Positions 15,940 through 23,985 are shown, counted from the first letter of the stretch. The stretch is 33,878 nt of DNA from Paenibacillus ihuae (GCF_001368795.1 NZ_LN831198.1:4105813-4139690), one strand, 5' to 3'. The notes: generated from the letters alone by a model not told the origin. Numbers and translations are program-made.

Positions 15940-16680
15940 TCAGTTAACCTTCATAATCATATATTTGGTGTAGAAATCTTTAACCTCTTTAACCTTCGAA
16001 CGACCAATCGGCAGCTCCATCCCGTTAGACATGAGAACAACCCCGCTGGCGAACTTCTTCACATGCAGCAGGTTGATGAGGATCGAGCGATGGATTTGCA
16101 AGAAGTTGCTGTCTCTTAATGCAGTTGCATAATCCGCGATAATACCTTTGCTCTCGTAGGTTTGACTGGTGGTAATAATGTTGAGCTTGCTTTTGATTGT
16201 TAAGCTTTTCGCAGCCTCAATCCCAATGATGTCATCATATCTTAAGACGACCTCTTCGTAACCTGACTTAACGACCATAAATTTCTTGTCTTGCGCTTGG
16301 AAGTATTGGTACAGTTTGATGATCTTCTCCTCTAGAATCTCAGGCGCAATAGGTTTAATCAGATATTGGAAGGTGATCACATCGAAGCTCTCTATCATGT
16401 ATTCAGGATAACTCGTTAGAAACACGATTTGCTCGTCGAGGTGATTCAAGCTCCTGAGCTTTCGGGCGGTCTGAATCCCATTCATCTCCCCCATCTCTAC
16501 ATCCAGAATAAGAATATGGAAGGGGGCTTCATTACGCTCATAGTGGGACAGTAATTGCTCTCCTGAGCTGAACAGCTCGATATCGAACTCTACATTTGTT
16601 TTGATAGATAAGGCAATGAGTATACTTTTAACCAGCTCTCTTTGAATCTCCTCATCATCGCATATCGCCACCCTATACAT
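15940..16680 (-). CDS. LytTR-family response regulator
   Basis: The 246-residue regulator has a receiver domain (residues 1-120) and a LytTR DNA-binding domain (about 140-240). The acidic pocket is D8-D9, the phosphorylated Asp is D60 in I-L-D-V-E-M, T/S and K sites follow (F-L-T-S; I-K-P). The LytTR part includes the typical F-L-Q-I-H-R-S-I-L-I-N segment. LytTR proteins bind direct repeats about two helical turns apart. I chose ATG at 16680, with GAGG 8 nt upstream; a GTG three codons earlier has none. It forms an operon with the GHKL kinase. A 21-bp-period direct repeat lies upstream, and the downstream serine hydrolase is a plausible target. Confidence 0.9.
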   Translation of the reverse strand: MYRVAICDDEEIQRELVKSILIALSIKTNVEFDIELFSSGEQLLSHYERNEAPFHILILDVEMGEMNGIQTARKLRSLNHLDEQIVFLTSYPEYMIESFDVITFQYLIKPIAPEILEEKIIKLYQYFQAQDKKFMVVKSGYEEVVLRYDDIIGIEAAKSLTIKSKLNIITTSQTYESKGIIADYATALRDSNFLQIHRSILINLLHVKKFASGVVLMSNGMELPIGRSKVKEVKDFYTKYMIMKVN

Positions 16681-16727
16681 CCATGACACCTCGCTTTACT
16701 GCATTTCTCCTAGCTTTATATTCCATC

Positions 16728-16733
16728 AGTATA
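16728..16733 (-). promoter_or_regulatory. Candidate -10 box of the LytTR/GHKL operon
   Basis: TATACT on the minus strand lies about 48 nt before the regulator start. No good -35 hexamer sits 16-18 bp upstream, as often seen at activator-dependent promoters. The direct repeat at 16772-16802 lies roughly 40-75 bp further upstream. Confidence 0.4.
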
Positions 16734-16771
16734 CAACAATTATTGAAGAGGAGATGAACACTCTTGGGTTA

Positions 16772-16802
16772 AAATGCAGATTCTGATCCTTGAAATGCAG
16801 AT
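16772..16802. promoter_or_regulatory. Direct repeat with 21-bp period, possible LytTR operator
   Basis: AAATGCAGAT occurs at 16772-16781 and again, identical, at 16793-16802. Starts are 21 bp apart, so both copies face the same side of the helix. LytTR-domain regulators typically bind two direct repeats of 9-10 bp with an 11-13 bp gap. The sequence does not match the classic AgrA box, so assignment rests on geometry and on position upstream of the LytTR gene. Confidence 0.45.
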
Positions 16803-16865
16803 GGCGCACCGCAGTATGGCGTAAATGAGGTGGGAACTGATATGAATAACCCATAGCGACCAATA

Positions 16866-16900
16866 CGCAAAAGGGCCGCCACATGTAGAATGTGAACGGC
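16866..16900 (-). terminator. Terminator of the PAS chemoreceptor gene
   Basis: GCCG...CACAT pairs with ATGTG...CGGC around a short loop, with a small internal bulge. On the minus strand CCTTTTGCG follows. It lies 56 nt after the chemoreceptor stop. Confidence 0.5.
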
Positions 16901-16955
16901 TCTCTTCTTCCGGAACCATGTACTTATGCTCCGAATCATCAACTGCCGGTTCAGG

Positions 16956-17867
16956 TCAGATAATATTAAGTACTTCCCGTGCTTGGGTATCCAGTTCCTG
17001 GGCGGAAACCGCAATTCCGGTAAACTCCTTCAGAGCTGTGTCTATCTGCCGCTGTCCTTCATCTACATTGCTCTGCACTTGATCCAGACCGTTTGACATT
17101 CTGCTGATTTCTTCTGTAATCGCATTGACACTGTCCCGAACCTCGGCAATGGAATCCTGTACTAGACCTGACAGTTTTCTGACCTCTTTAGCCACCACAT
17201 CAAAGCCGCGGCCGAACTCTCCGGCATGCGCCGCCTCGATTGCTGCGTTAAGTGCCAGCAGATGCGTCTGTGATGCAATATCACGGATGGTCTGTACCAC
17301 CCCCTGAATATCACCGGCTTTATTTTGCAGATTCACCAGCGTAACTGAGTTTTCGTCTGATACTCCGGCGATTTTGTCGATGCTCTGCAGCAGCTCACGG
17401 CTCCGTTCAATGCCTTTTTCCGCGCGATGGTTCAGACTGTCCGCCATCTGCTGCATCTTTTCCACCACATTATTCATGTTGATTTGCCTATGTGTAATAT
17501 TCGTTGCAACCTTGGTTACACCGATAACCTGCTGATTCGCGTCATCAAAAATCGGCATATACGTCGCTTCGAGCCAGACCCTGTTCCCCTCTGCATCCAT
17601 TCGTTCAATTTTGTCCTGAAAGCTTGTCCCGGAAAGCAGACTGTCCCAAAAAACTTCATAATCGGGACTATCCGCAAATTCAGGGAAGCACAGCTCCCGA
17701 TGGTTCATTCCATACATTTCCTCTGGCTTGTATTTCATTGATCCCGCAAACACATCATTTACATACGCCACCCTGCGGTCCAGATCAAAGCGGATCAGGG
17801 CAAGATTTTTCTCTAAAGCTTTGACAACCAGCGCATCTGTGACTGTTTGGGCTGAACCCTTCTCCAT
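16956..17867 (-). CDS. Soluble PAS-domain methyl-accepting chemotaxis protein
   Basis: The 303-residue protein has no signal peptide or membrane segment, so it should work in the cytoplasm. Residues about 15-130 form a PAS sensor (A-Y-V-N-D-V-F, then [10 protein letters not shown], ending in V-T-K-V-A-T-N-I-T). Residues 140-303 form a chemoreceptor signalling coiled coil with the CheA/CheW hairpin tip [21 protein letters not shown]. It is short compared with transmembrane receptors and belongs to the Aer-like/PAS-MCP group that may sense redox, ligands or heme. No flavin- or heme-specific residues can be assigned with certainty. The ATG follows GGGAG by 8 nt. It is monocistronic. Confidence 0.88.
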   Translation of the reverse strand: MEKGSAQTVTDALVVKALEKNLALIRFDLDRRVAYVNDVFAGSMKYKPEEMYGMNHRELCFPEFADSPDYEVFWDSLLSGTSFQDKIERMDAEGNRVWLEATYMPIFDDANQQVIGVTKVATNITHRQINMNNVVEKMQQMADSLNHRAEKGIERSRELLQSIDKIAGVSDENSVTLVNLQNKAGDIQGVVQTIRDIASQTHLLALNAAIEAAHAGEFGRGFDVVAKEVRKLSGLVQDSIAEVRDSVNAITEEISRMSNGLDQVQSNVDEGQRQIDTALKEFTGIAVSAQELDTQAREVLNII

Positions 17868-18080
17868 AGTAATTTCTCCCTGTCTAACTTAATTTGTGAT
17901 CTGTGACTTTCCGGTATCATCAAGCCGCTATTTTTGTTTGTATGCTATATTAACGGTAAAACTGCAGCTTTGGATTACATACAAAACAACTTTTCCCAAA
18001 ATATAGCTATAAACCTCTTGATCTGCACCGTATAAAAAAGCAGACCGGCAAAGCCCGTTTCACGGCCATCTCCCGGAACA
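17868..18080. other. Intergenic region upstream of the PAS chemoreceptor gene
   Basis: The gap to the next gene is 300 nt including the terminator at 18081-18122. The part next to the chemoreceptor is AT-rich and should hold its promoter, but neither a clear sigma-A pair nor a flagellar sigma-D pair (TAAA...GCCGATAT) was found. Open frames here lack ribosome binding sites. Confidence 0.5.
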
Positions 18081-18122
18081 AAAGCACCCGGCGTCCTCAG
18101 AAAGATGGATGCCGGGTGCTTT
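18081..18122 (-). terminator. Bidirectional terminator after the small membrane protein gene
   Basis: Twelve-base perfect arms AAAGCACCCGGC (18081-18092) and GCCGGGTGCTTT (18111-18122) form a strong GC stem. On the minus strand the stem ends in a TTTT tract. It lies 45 nt after the stop of the small membrane protein gene. Confidence 0.8.
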
Positions 18123-18167
18123 GGCGGCTCATTACTCTCTTGTGTCGTCATTGCCCCAAACCCTATT

Positions 18168-18542
18168 TCACTTCTTCGGGCCATAATCCCCGAATTTAAT
18201 CCCCCACACCGAATCCTTCTGATGTGCTGCCGCCTCCTGCAGATCAGGAAGCCTTCCATCCTGCGGATAATGCCGTTCCAGGTACATCACAAATCCCCGG
18301 CGCAGGCCGATTTCGTAATCCAGCTTGTTAAACTCATTCGGGTGCTTCTCCATCTCCGCAAGTGAGGATTCCCAGCTCTCCAGATCAGCAGCTTCAGAGC
18401 GGCCGTCACGCACCCGCTCCGTAAGCTCACGCAGCTCGCGGTAAGCCTTCTTTATTTTAGAAGAATAGACCTGCTTCTGGTTCAAAAAAGTAAGCAGTGC
18501 AACCAGCAGCGCCAGGCCGCCCCATACTATAAATGTGTACAT
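18168..18542 (-). CDS. Small membrane-anchored protein of unknown function
   Basis: The 124-residue product starts with one hydrophobic segment (about residues 2-20, TFIVWGGLALLVALLTF). A charged, probably coiled-coil region rich in Glu, Arg and Lys follows (about 25-75), then a C-terminal part with R-R-G-F-V-M-Y-L-E-R-H-Y-P. I do not recognise a family. I chose ATG at 18542, since GGAGG lies 8 nt upstream and a perfect -10 box sits at 18576-18581. A longer frame to 18596 would start upstream of the likely transcription start. It probably sits in the membrane with its soluble part in the cytoplasm. Confidence 0.7.
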   Translation of the reverse strand: MYTFIVWGGLALLVALLTFLNQKQVYSSKIKKAYRELRELTERVRDGRSEAADLESWESSLAEMEKHPNEFNKLDYEIGLRRGFVMYLERHYPQDGRLPDLQEAAAHQKDSVWGIKFGDYGPKK

Positions 18543-18575
18543 TCCAGTTCCCTCCAAGCATTGCATATCCATTTC

Positions 18576-18581
18576 ATTATA
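18576..18581 (-). promoter_or_regulatory. -10 box of the small membrane protein gene
   Basis: A perfect TATAAT on the minus strand lies 33 nt before the chosen ATG. The -35 region falls in the T-tract of the preceding terminator and is poor. The box supports the shorter start. Confidence 0.5.
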
Positions 18582-18594
18582 CACGGCAGAGCAC

Positions 18595-18618
18595 AAAAAA
18601 ACCCCACAGTTCGTGGGG
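18595..18618 (-). terminator. Terminator of the YfhD-like gene
   Basis: CCCCAC (18602-18607) and GTGGGG (18613-18618) pair around a 5-nt loop, followed on the minus strand by a T7 tract. It lies 35 nt after the stop of the 59-codon gene. Confidence 0.85.
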
Positions 18619-18653
18619 CGTGTCTGAAGATAACCTTCATTATCTTAACTCAG

Positions 18654-18833
18654 CTATTCCTTCTTCAAAATTTCATGAAGCTGCCGTTTATCGGCCTCAC
18701 GTGAACGATCAAGCGCTTCAAGGTCATCCTGATCGGCCTCCGCTGCCGAAAACTCCACATCCTCTAATTTGGCTTCGTAGAGCATTTTTTGTTTGTCTGT
18801 TTTGGAGAATATTTTTGAGTTTTCTCTATCCAT
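18654..18833 (-). CDS. Small YfhD-like protein
   Basis: This 59-residue, highly charged soluble protein starts M-D-R-E-N-S-K-I-F-S-K. Its middle, D-V-E-F-S-A-A-E-A-D-Q-D-D-L-E-A-L-D-R-S-R-E-A-D-K-R-Q in two parts, resembles the VEFS...AD...EA..RS..AD.RQ pattern I recall for the YfhD family of small Bacillus proteins of unknown function. The ATG at 18833 has GGAGG about 11 nt upstream, which is slightly long. It lies 39 nt after the 123-residue gene and before a strong terminator, so the two probably form one transcript. A strong ribosome binding site, its own terminator and coding-like composition support a real gene. Confidence 0.65.
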   Translation of the reverse strand: MDRENSKIFSKTDKQKMLYEAKLEDVEFSAAEADQDDLEALDRSREADKRQLHEILKKE

Positions 18834-18872
18834 ATCGGGATCAGCCTCCGTGTTGTTCTAAGATGCAAAACT

Positions 18873-19244
18873 TCAAATCATTCCGCCGGCATCTTCAATG
18901 ATTTTTAAAGCCTGGTCAAAAGAATCGGAATCCACAACTACGGTCAGCAAAATATTTCTGCCTGTGGGACCGCCGTCTCCTCCGTGGCTCATTCCGCTCG
19001 CGCTGGAATCTGCTGCCGCCAGTATCCCCGCTGAATGGCTGTCCATCGTGGAGTTCAACGTCATGGTAGCCAGGCTGGGAATATCCCCAGTCAGCGGGTT
19101 ATTTCCCGAGTACTGCGCATTGCCGGGGTACTTACTGAAGGTGTCTATGGACATGTCGATTACACGAAGCGCCTGAAGCTTCCTGGAGACGCCTTCTGCT
19201 TCTTCGGGAGCTTTAAAATAAGCAAGTATGTTTTTTTCGGACAA
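18873..19244 (-). CDS. Conserved-looking protein of unknown function, 123 residues
   Basis: The product has two beta-alpha-beta-like ends: N-L-A-Y-F-K-A-P-E-E-A-E-type residues 4-40 and I-L-L-T-V-V-V-D...A-L-K-I-I-E-D-A-G-G-M-I at 98-123. They are separated by a Ser/Gly/Asp-rich middle, around residues 45-95. The ends resemble the folds of small general-stress proteins that carry a split ferredoxin-like motif, but I cannot name the family. I chose TTG at 19244 with AGGG 7 nt upstream; an in-frame TTG at 19277 has no Shine-Dalgarno. A perfect -10 box sits upstream, and the YfhD-like gene follows 39 nt downstream. Confidence 0.7.
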   Translation of the reverse strand: MSEKNILAYFKAPEEAEGVSRKLQALRVIDMSIDTFSKYPGNAQYSGNNPLTGDIPSLATMTLNSTMDSHSAGILAAADSSASGMSHGGDGGPTGRNILLTVVVDSDSFDQALKIIEDAGGMI

Positions 19245-19316
19245 GGGTAATCCCTGCTTTCTGCCTGGAATGCACAACGCAAATTCACAGTGTTATTTTG
19301 TATTGAAGCATTCCGG

Positions 19317-19322
19317 ATTATA
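19317..19322 (-). promoter_or_regulatory. -10 box of the 123-residue protein gene
   Basis: A perfect TATAAT on the minus strand lies about 70 nt before the TTG start. The -35 region (CTTTTA at 16 bp) is weak. Confidence 0.4.
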
Positions 19323-19662
19323 CGTAGGCTCTAATTTTTAAAAGCTCCTTGTGTCATCTTCTGCATATTCAAAACTTACTTTCTCCCATTCCCAGACTCG
19401 GGATTATCACCAGTCCCCGCCAATTTGTGCCTAAATTAAACATAGTGATAAAGATAGCGTTACTTTAGACCCATAAAAATTTAATTATCCAAATGTTATC
19501 CATGTCATAAAATCTTACTTAATGTCTAAAAAACAGAGATGAAGTTAAGATTTAGTTCTTTGTATCTAGTTTTTTCTCTGGAATAAGCCATGCGCATGTC
19601 ATATTTCACACCACAAAAGAATCTGCACTTTAGAAATCAGATAATTTTTATGTAGATTTTAC

Positions 19663-19681
19663 ATTTTACCAATGGTAAAAT
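19663..19681. promoter_or_regulatory. Perfect palindrome upstream of the protease gene
   Basis: ATTTTACCA-A-TGGTAAAAT is a 9-bp perfect inverted repeat around one base, 124 nt before the protease start. It has the size of a dimeric repressor operator. A TTTACC (-35-like) sequence with AATATT 17 bp downstream overlaps it, but the -10 match is poor. It has no GC core and no T-tract beyond the arm, so it is unlikely to be a terminator. Confidence 0.4.
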
Positions 19682-19804
19682 CTTCTTAATATTTTTCCTA
19701 CTAATCTAGATGGAAATAGAAGATTAATAGAAAGGAGAATCGACCTACTGTCTACAGCGGGAAAAATTGGAATCAGGATAACACACATCTGGAGGGGATT
19801 ACAT

Positions 19805-22800
19805 TTGGAGTGGACTAATCTACCACGCAAGCTATCTATCGTAGCCTTGTCACTGGGAGTGACAGCAGGCATGATTCCGGGAGCGGCATTTGCCGCCAGC
19901 AGCTTGCAGACGCCATCATCGAGTAAAACATTAACTTCTTTGACTCAGACCTCGAATCAGACGTTTATCTCACCACAGATCAACACCAAATCCTCAAACA
20001 ATGTCCGCGTTATCGTGCAATTGAGCGGCCAGCCTGCAGCAGTAGGTAAATATGCAGCGAAGCAGGGAATTTCCGCCCTTTCCAAGACAGCTACGGAAGC
20101 TGCGGTCAAAAGCCAGCAGACAGAAGTACTGGACAAAGCGGATGACCTGGGAATCGATCTGACCGTAAACTACCAGTATGATACGGTGCTTAACGGTTTT
20201 GAAGTTTCCGTTCCAGCCAATGAAATTCCGCAGCTGGCAAAGATCTCCGGCGTTGCCTCCATTTATCCGAACAGCACCTGGTATGCGCTGCCGGAAGAAA
20301 CGGTGACTGAAGCTACTTACAGAAATGACAATGCCCCGCTGGAGCAGATTCATGCCGATTGGGCTTGGTCACAAGGCCTTAACGGAGCAGGACTGAAGGT
20401 CGGCGTTATCGATACCGGGATAGACTATAAACATCCCGACATCGCAGCTGCTTATAAAGGCGGATACGACTCTTTCTATAATGATAACGACCCTTATGAA
20501 GAAGAACCGCTGACCGTTGAAGAAGATCCTTACGGCACAGGCTATGGGGGCACCTCCCACGGAACTCATGTATCTGGAACAATTATCGGCCAATATGCCG
20601 CAAAAGGCGATGTTGCCCAGAAGGGTATCGCTCCAGGTGCAGAGCTTTACGTGTATAAAGTACTGGGACGGAATCTCAAGGATCCAAGTACATCTTCAGG
20701 TTCATCCGCCCAGGTCATCGACGGTATTGAGCGTGCGGTGAAAGACGGTATGGATGTCATTAACTTATCGCTTGGTTCAGATTCCGAGAAAGATGTAAAC
20801 TCCCCTGACTCCATTGCAATCAATAACGCCGTACTCTCCGGTGTTGTAGCGGTAATTGCCAACGGCAACAATGGGGAAGCGGGATATTTCTCCCTTGGTT
20901 CTCCTGCGGTTTCGCAGCTGGCCATTTCTGTCGGTGCCGTGACCAGTCCGATTAAAGCCTTCTCTGGCCGGTTTGAGACTGAAATCGCAGGATCTGCAAC
21001 CTCAGTTACTTATGCCACTTATCAGGATTTCCGCGTTATGGCTTACGAACTTGGGAAAACTGATTTTGCCAGTATTATTGGTACTGATCCTGTTCCGGTC
21101 GTATATGCTGATCTGGGTGCAGAAGAAGATTATCCAGAAGGGGATATCAGCGGCTCCATCGTTCTGGTCTCCCGCGGGGAGCTGGCTTTCGTTGATAAAA
21201 TTGCTAACGCTAAAGCACGCGGTGCTATAGCGGTTGTCATTTTCAATGGTAATGCTAACTCCAGTCACGAAGCCATCCTGGATGAAAGCATCCCGGGGCG
21301 CGACAATTTCATCGGAAGCAACCTCGGTGACGGGTACGACAACATCCCGACGTTCGATATCAAAGGTACAACTGGACGCCAACTGGCCCGGGCTATAAAA
21401 GCAAACGCCGGCAAGCCTGTCTTCTTCACCTTTGGAACAAACTATAATCCTACAAAGACTACTGGTGACGAAATCACTTACTTCTCCTCTTTAGGCCCAA
21501 GTGTCGATGGCAGCCTCAGCATCAAACCTGATATCGTGGCTCCTGGTGACGGTGTACTGTCCACCTATCCGGCTTATGGCGGTGATTATACTCAGGCTTA
21601 CCACCGCAGCAGCGGTACCAGCATGGCGACTCCGCATGTTGCAGGCCTGTCTCTTCTGATCAAGCAGGCACATCCGGAATATTCACCGTTCGATATTCGG
21701 GCTGCGCTGGCTAATACTGCAGACACTCTCTTATATAATGGTGATCCTGTAGATCTGTATGCACAAGGTCCGGGACGCGCAAATGTTGAAAATGCAATTA
21801 AGACACCAGCGCTGCTCGAGGCACTCGAACCGATTTCGATTCTGGATAAAAACTATGTTCCGCAAAGTGTTATTAACTACAATCCTTCCACAAGCTTTGG
21901 AACACTATTGCCAGGATCGTCTGCAAGTAAAGCTCTGCAGCTCAAGAACATTAGCGGCAGCGAAGTAGCTTACACTGCACTTGTAGACTGGAACTACGGT
22001 GATACTGAGCATGTAACTGCAAAGCTGGATAAGACTACAGTAACAGCCTCTGCTTACAGCGCCAGCAGCTTTAATCTGACTGTGAATGTTGCCGCCGATA
22101 CTGAAGCGCAAATGCTGCAGGGCAATATCGTTCTGGTACCGGAAGACGAAAGTCTGCCAGTCCTGCACCTGCCGTTCGCGATCAACGTCGATAAATCAGC
22201 AGAACAGCCAGATTGGGGTACAGGGATTCAAGAAGCTGAAATTGTTTCACCTATTGTGTACAACAACACAAGCACTCTTCTTTCCTACAACCTGAAAGCC
22301 GAAGATATTAACTACTATGAGGTGGATCTGGTTGGCCTGGATGATGTAACCAAAGGTTACTTCCAATACTACGCCACAGAATCTGCAGACAAATACTTCA
22401 ACCCTGGCAAGTACAGTACTGTCATCGGAGCCACTTATCACCCGTATGACAGCAATGGAGACCCAATTCTCGATGAGAACGGTAAACCAGCTGTAGCTAA
22501 TTTGACAGAAGGGGTTTACAAGCTTCAAGTTATAGGAATTAATGCAGAAGATAACACTAAGCTCCCGATCAAGATTGATCAATACGATGAAGATGTAGAA
22601 TTCTATACCGCCTATACCTCATTCCGCTTCGTTAATGGTGCGCAACCAAATGGCGGAAGCACTGGTGGCGGCGGTGGTGGCGGTGCAGTCACACCAACCG
22701 CGCCAACTGTTCCTGCTGCTGCAGCAGCGCTAGTAGAAGAAGGAGCTGAGCAAGTATCCTTGACTCCGTCGACAGCTTCCAAAGATGGTGTTACCACAGT

Positions 22801-23923
22801 AACTGTGACCGACAATGATCTGAAGACTGCTCTGGCTAAAGCCACAGCTTCCAAGACCGCTGTCGTGATCTCCGTGGCCGCAATCACTGACAAGGCAGCT
22901 GTACTGAGCCTGACTGCGGACCAAGTGAAACTGCTGGCCGGTATCCATGCCGACAGTTCCGTTGTAATCAGTATTGGCGGATCTGCAGTTTCCCTGCCGG
23001 TATCCTTGCTGAAATCTGCTCCTGCAGGTGAAAGCTTCAAGCTGGACATCAAGCAGGCACCTGAAGCCGCAAGCAAATTGACTACCAGCGTACCTGGTTC
23101 TACGGTAATCGGAACTCCGGTTTCTTTTGAAGCTTCTTGGACTACCGCTACCAGCAGCACCTATTTGAACACACCAAGCAATGTATTCATTAAGAGATCC
23201 TTTACAGTTCCAGGCACGATTCAGCCGAAAACTGCCGGCGTGCTCTTCGAAGAGAAGGGAGTAGTAACTCCGGTTGCTTCCGTGTTCAAGTCTCAGACAG
23301 ACGGAACAACTCTTGTTACTGTAAACCGCCCAGGCTTCTCGACTTATGCTGCCGTAAGTAAACCAGCAGCAGCCTTTACGGATATCGCTTCTTCGAAATC
23401 TGCTGACGCCATCCAGGCGCTGGCTAACAAGCTGATCATCCAGGGTACATCGGGGGCGACCTTCTCGCCGAAGAATAACCTGACCCGTGCTGAGTTTACA
23501 GCGCTCTTGACCCGCGCACTCGGTCTGCGTACGGATGCCAAAGTTACCTTCTCTGATGTGAAAGCAACAGACTGGTACGCTGCTGACGTAGCTGCGGCTT
23601 CCAAAGCCGGCCTGATTCTGGGCATCGGCAACGGTAAATTTGCTCCAACCCAAAATGTAACCCGCCAAGAGCTGGTTGTTATTCTGGACAGAGCCCTAAA
23701 ATTGACCGGAACCGAACTGAAGAGTGCGAACCCTTCCTTCACGACCTACACAGACAGTGCCAAAGTAGCTGCCTATGCGAAGGACAGCCTGCAATCCCTG
23801 TCTGCTGCCGGCATCATCAGCAGCGACCAGGGAACCAGCTTTAACCCGGTCGCTCCGGCAACCCGTGAAACGGCTGCTGCCGCGCTGTATCAACTGCTGA
23901 GCAAGATTGGTCTGATCGAATAG
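19805..23923 (+). CDS. S-layer-anchored subtilisin-like protease (Vpr-type S8, PA, three SLH)
   Basis: This 1372-residue exported serine protease has a signal peptide (about 1-31, ending A-F-A-A) and an I9-like propeptide (about 66-160). The S8 catalytic domain carries D203 in V-I-D-T-G, H252 in S-H-G-T-H-V-S-G and S606 in S-G-T-S-M-A-T-P. A PA domain of about 110 residues (about 430-545) is inserted between His and Ser, as in Vpr and C5a-peptidase-type enzymes. A Fn3-like region (about 665-800), a G-G-S-T-G-G-G-G-G-G-G linker near 950 and three SLH repeats (about 1190-1372) follow. The SLH repeats should tether it to secondary cell-wall polymer. The TTG start has GGAGG 9 nt upstream. It is the only large plus-strand gene here. 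Confidence 0.93.
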   Translation: MEWTNLPRKLSIVALSLGVTAGMIPGAAFAASSLQTPSSSKTLTSLTQTSNQTFISPQINTKSSNNVRVIVQLSGQPAAVGKYAAKQGISALSKTATEAAVKSQQTEVLDKADDLGIDLTVNYQYDTVLNGFEVSVPANEIPQLAKISGVASIYPNSTWYALPEETVTEATYRNDNAPLEQIHADWAWSQGLNGAGLKVGVIDTGIDYKHPDIAAAYKGGYDSFYNDNDPYEEEPLTVEEDPYGTGYGGTSHGTHVSGTIIGQYAAKGDVAQKGIAPGAELYVYKVLGRNLKDPSTSSGSSAQVIDGIERAVKDGMDVINLSLGSDSEKDVNSPDSIAINNAVLSGVVAVIANGNNGEAGYFSLGSPAVSQLAISVGAVTSPIKAFSGRFETEIAGSATSVTYATYQDFRVMAYELGKTDFASIIGTDPVPVVYADLGAEEDYPEGDISGSIVLVSRGELAFVDKIANAKARGAIAVVIFNGNANSSHEAILDESIPGRDNFIGSNLGDGYDNIPTFDIKGTTGRQLARAIKANAGKPVFFTFGTNYNPTKTTGDEITYFSSLGPSVDGSLSIKPDIVAPGDGVLSTYPAYGGDYTQAYHRSSGTSMATPHVAGLSLLIKQAHPEYSPFDIRAALANTADTLLYNGDPVDLYAQGPGRANVENAIKTPALLEALEPISILDKNYVPQSVINYNPSTSFGTLLPGSSASKALQLKNISGSEVAYTALVDWNYGDTEHVTAKLDKTTVTASAYSASSFNLTVNVAADTEAQMLQGNIVLVPEDESLPVLHLPFAINVDKSAEQPDWGTGIQEAEIVSPIVYNNTSTLLSYNLKAEDINYYEVDLVGLDDVTKGYFQYYATESADKYFNPGKYSTVIGATYHPYDSNGDPILDENGKPAVANLTEGVYKLQVIGINAEDNTKLPIKIDQYDEDVEFYTAYTSFRFVNGAQPNGGSTGGGGGGGAVTPTAPTVPAAAAALVEEGAEQVSLTPSTASKDGVTTVTVTDNDLKTALAKATASKTAVVISVAAITDKAAVLSLTADQVKLLAGIHADSSVVISIGGSAVSLPVSLLKSAPAGESFKLDIKQAPEAASKLTTSVPGSTVIGTPVSFEASWTTATSSTYLNTPSNVFIKRSFTVPGTIQPKTAGVLFEEKGVVTPVASVFKSQTDGTTLVTVNRPGFSTYAAVSKPAAAFTDIASSKSADAIQALANKLIIQGTSGATFSPKNNLTRAEFTALLTRALGLRTDAKVTFSDVKATDWYAADVAAASKAGLILGIGNGKFAPTQNVTRQELVVILDRALKLTGTELKSANPSFTTYTDSAKVAAYAKDSLQSLSAAGIISSDQGTSFNPVAPATRETAAAALYQLLSKIGLIE

Positions 23924-23937
23924 TTATAAGTCCCTGT

Positions 23938-23967
23938 CAGTTCCGGTCTCCCCGGAGGCCGGAACTG
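23938..23967 (+). other. Hairpin just after the protease stop codon
   Basis: CAGTTCCGGTCTCC pairs with GGAGGCCGGAACTG (one G-U pair) around a 2-nt loop, directly after the stop. No T-tract follows, so it probably stabilises the 3' end ahead of the true terminator. Confidence 0.5.
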
Positions 23968-23985
23968 AGCAGTGATGCTTGTCCC

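Larger units (their letters stand above)
19245..19804. other. AT-rich intergenic region between divergent genes
   Basis: This 560-nt stretch separates the 123-residue protein gene from the divergent protease gene. It is clearly more AT-rich than its surroundings and contains no credible gene. It should hold the promoters of both genes. A -10 box for the left gene (19317-19322) and a perfect 19-bp palindrome (19663-19681) were found. No convincing sigma-A promoter for the protease was identified. A sequence AAAGGAGAA at 19730-19738 looks like a ribosome binding site but no start codon follows it. Confidence 0.6.

Noticed and set aside
16751..16860. Micro-ORFs of 4-16 codons upstream of the LytTR regulator, considered as AgrD-like peptides
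   Set aside because: They lie on the opposite strand, overlap the direct repeat, have wrongly spaced ribosome binding sites, and lack the hydrophobic/charged layout of AgrD propeptides.
17975..18259. Minus-strand frame spanning the 18081-18122 terminator
   Set aside because: It runs through a strong terminator, overlaps the end of the next gene in another frame and lacks a ribosome binding site.
22730..23668. Long minus-strand frame opposite the SLH part of the protease
   Set aside because: It is a shadow of the strongly biased protease codons with no independent signals.
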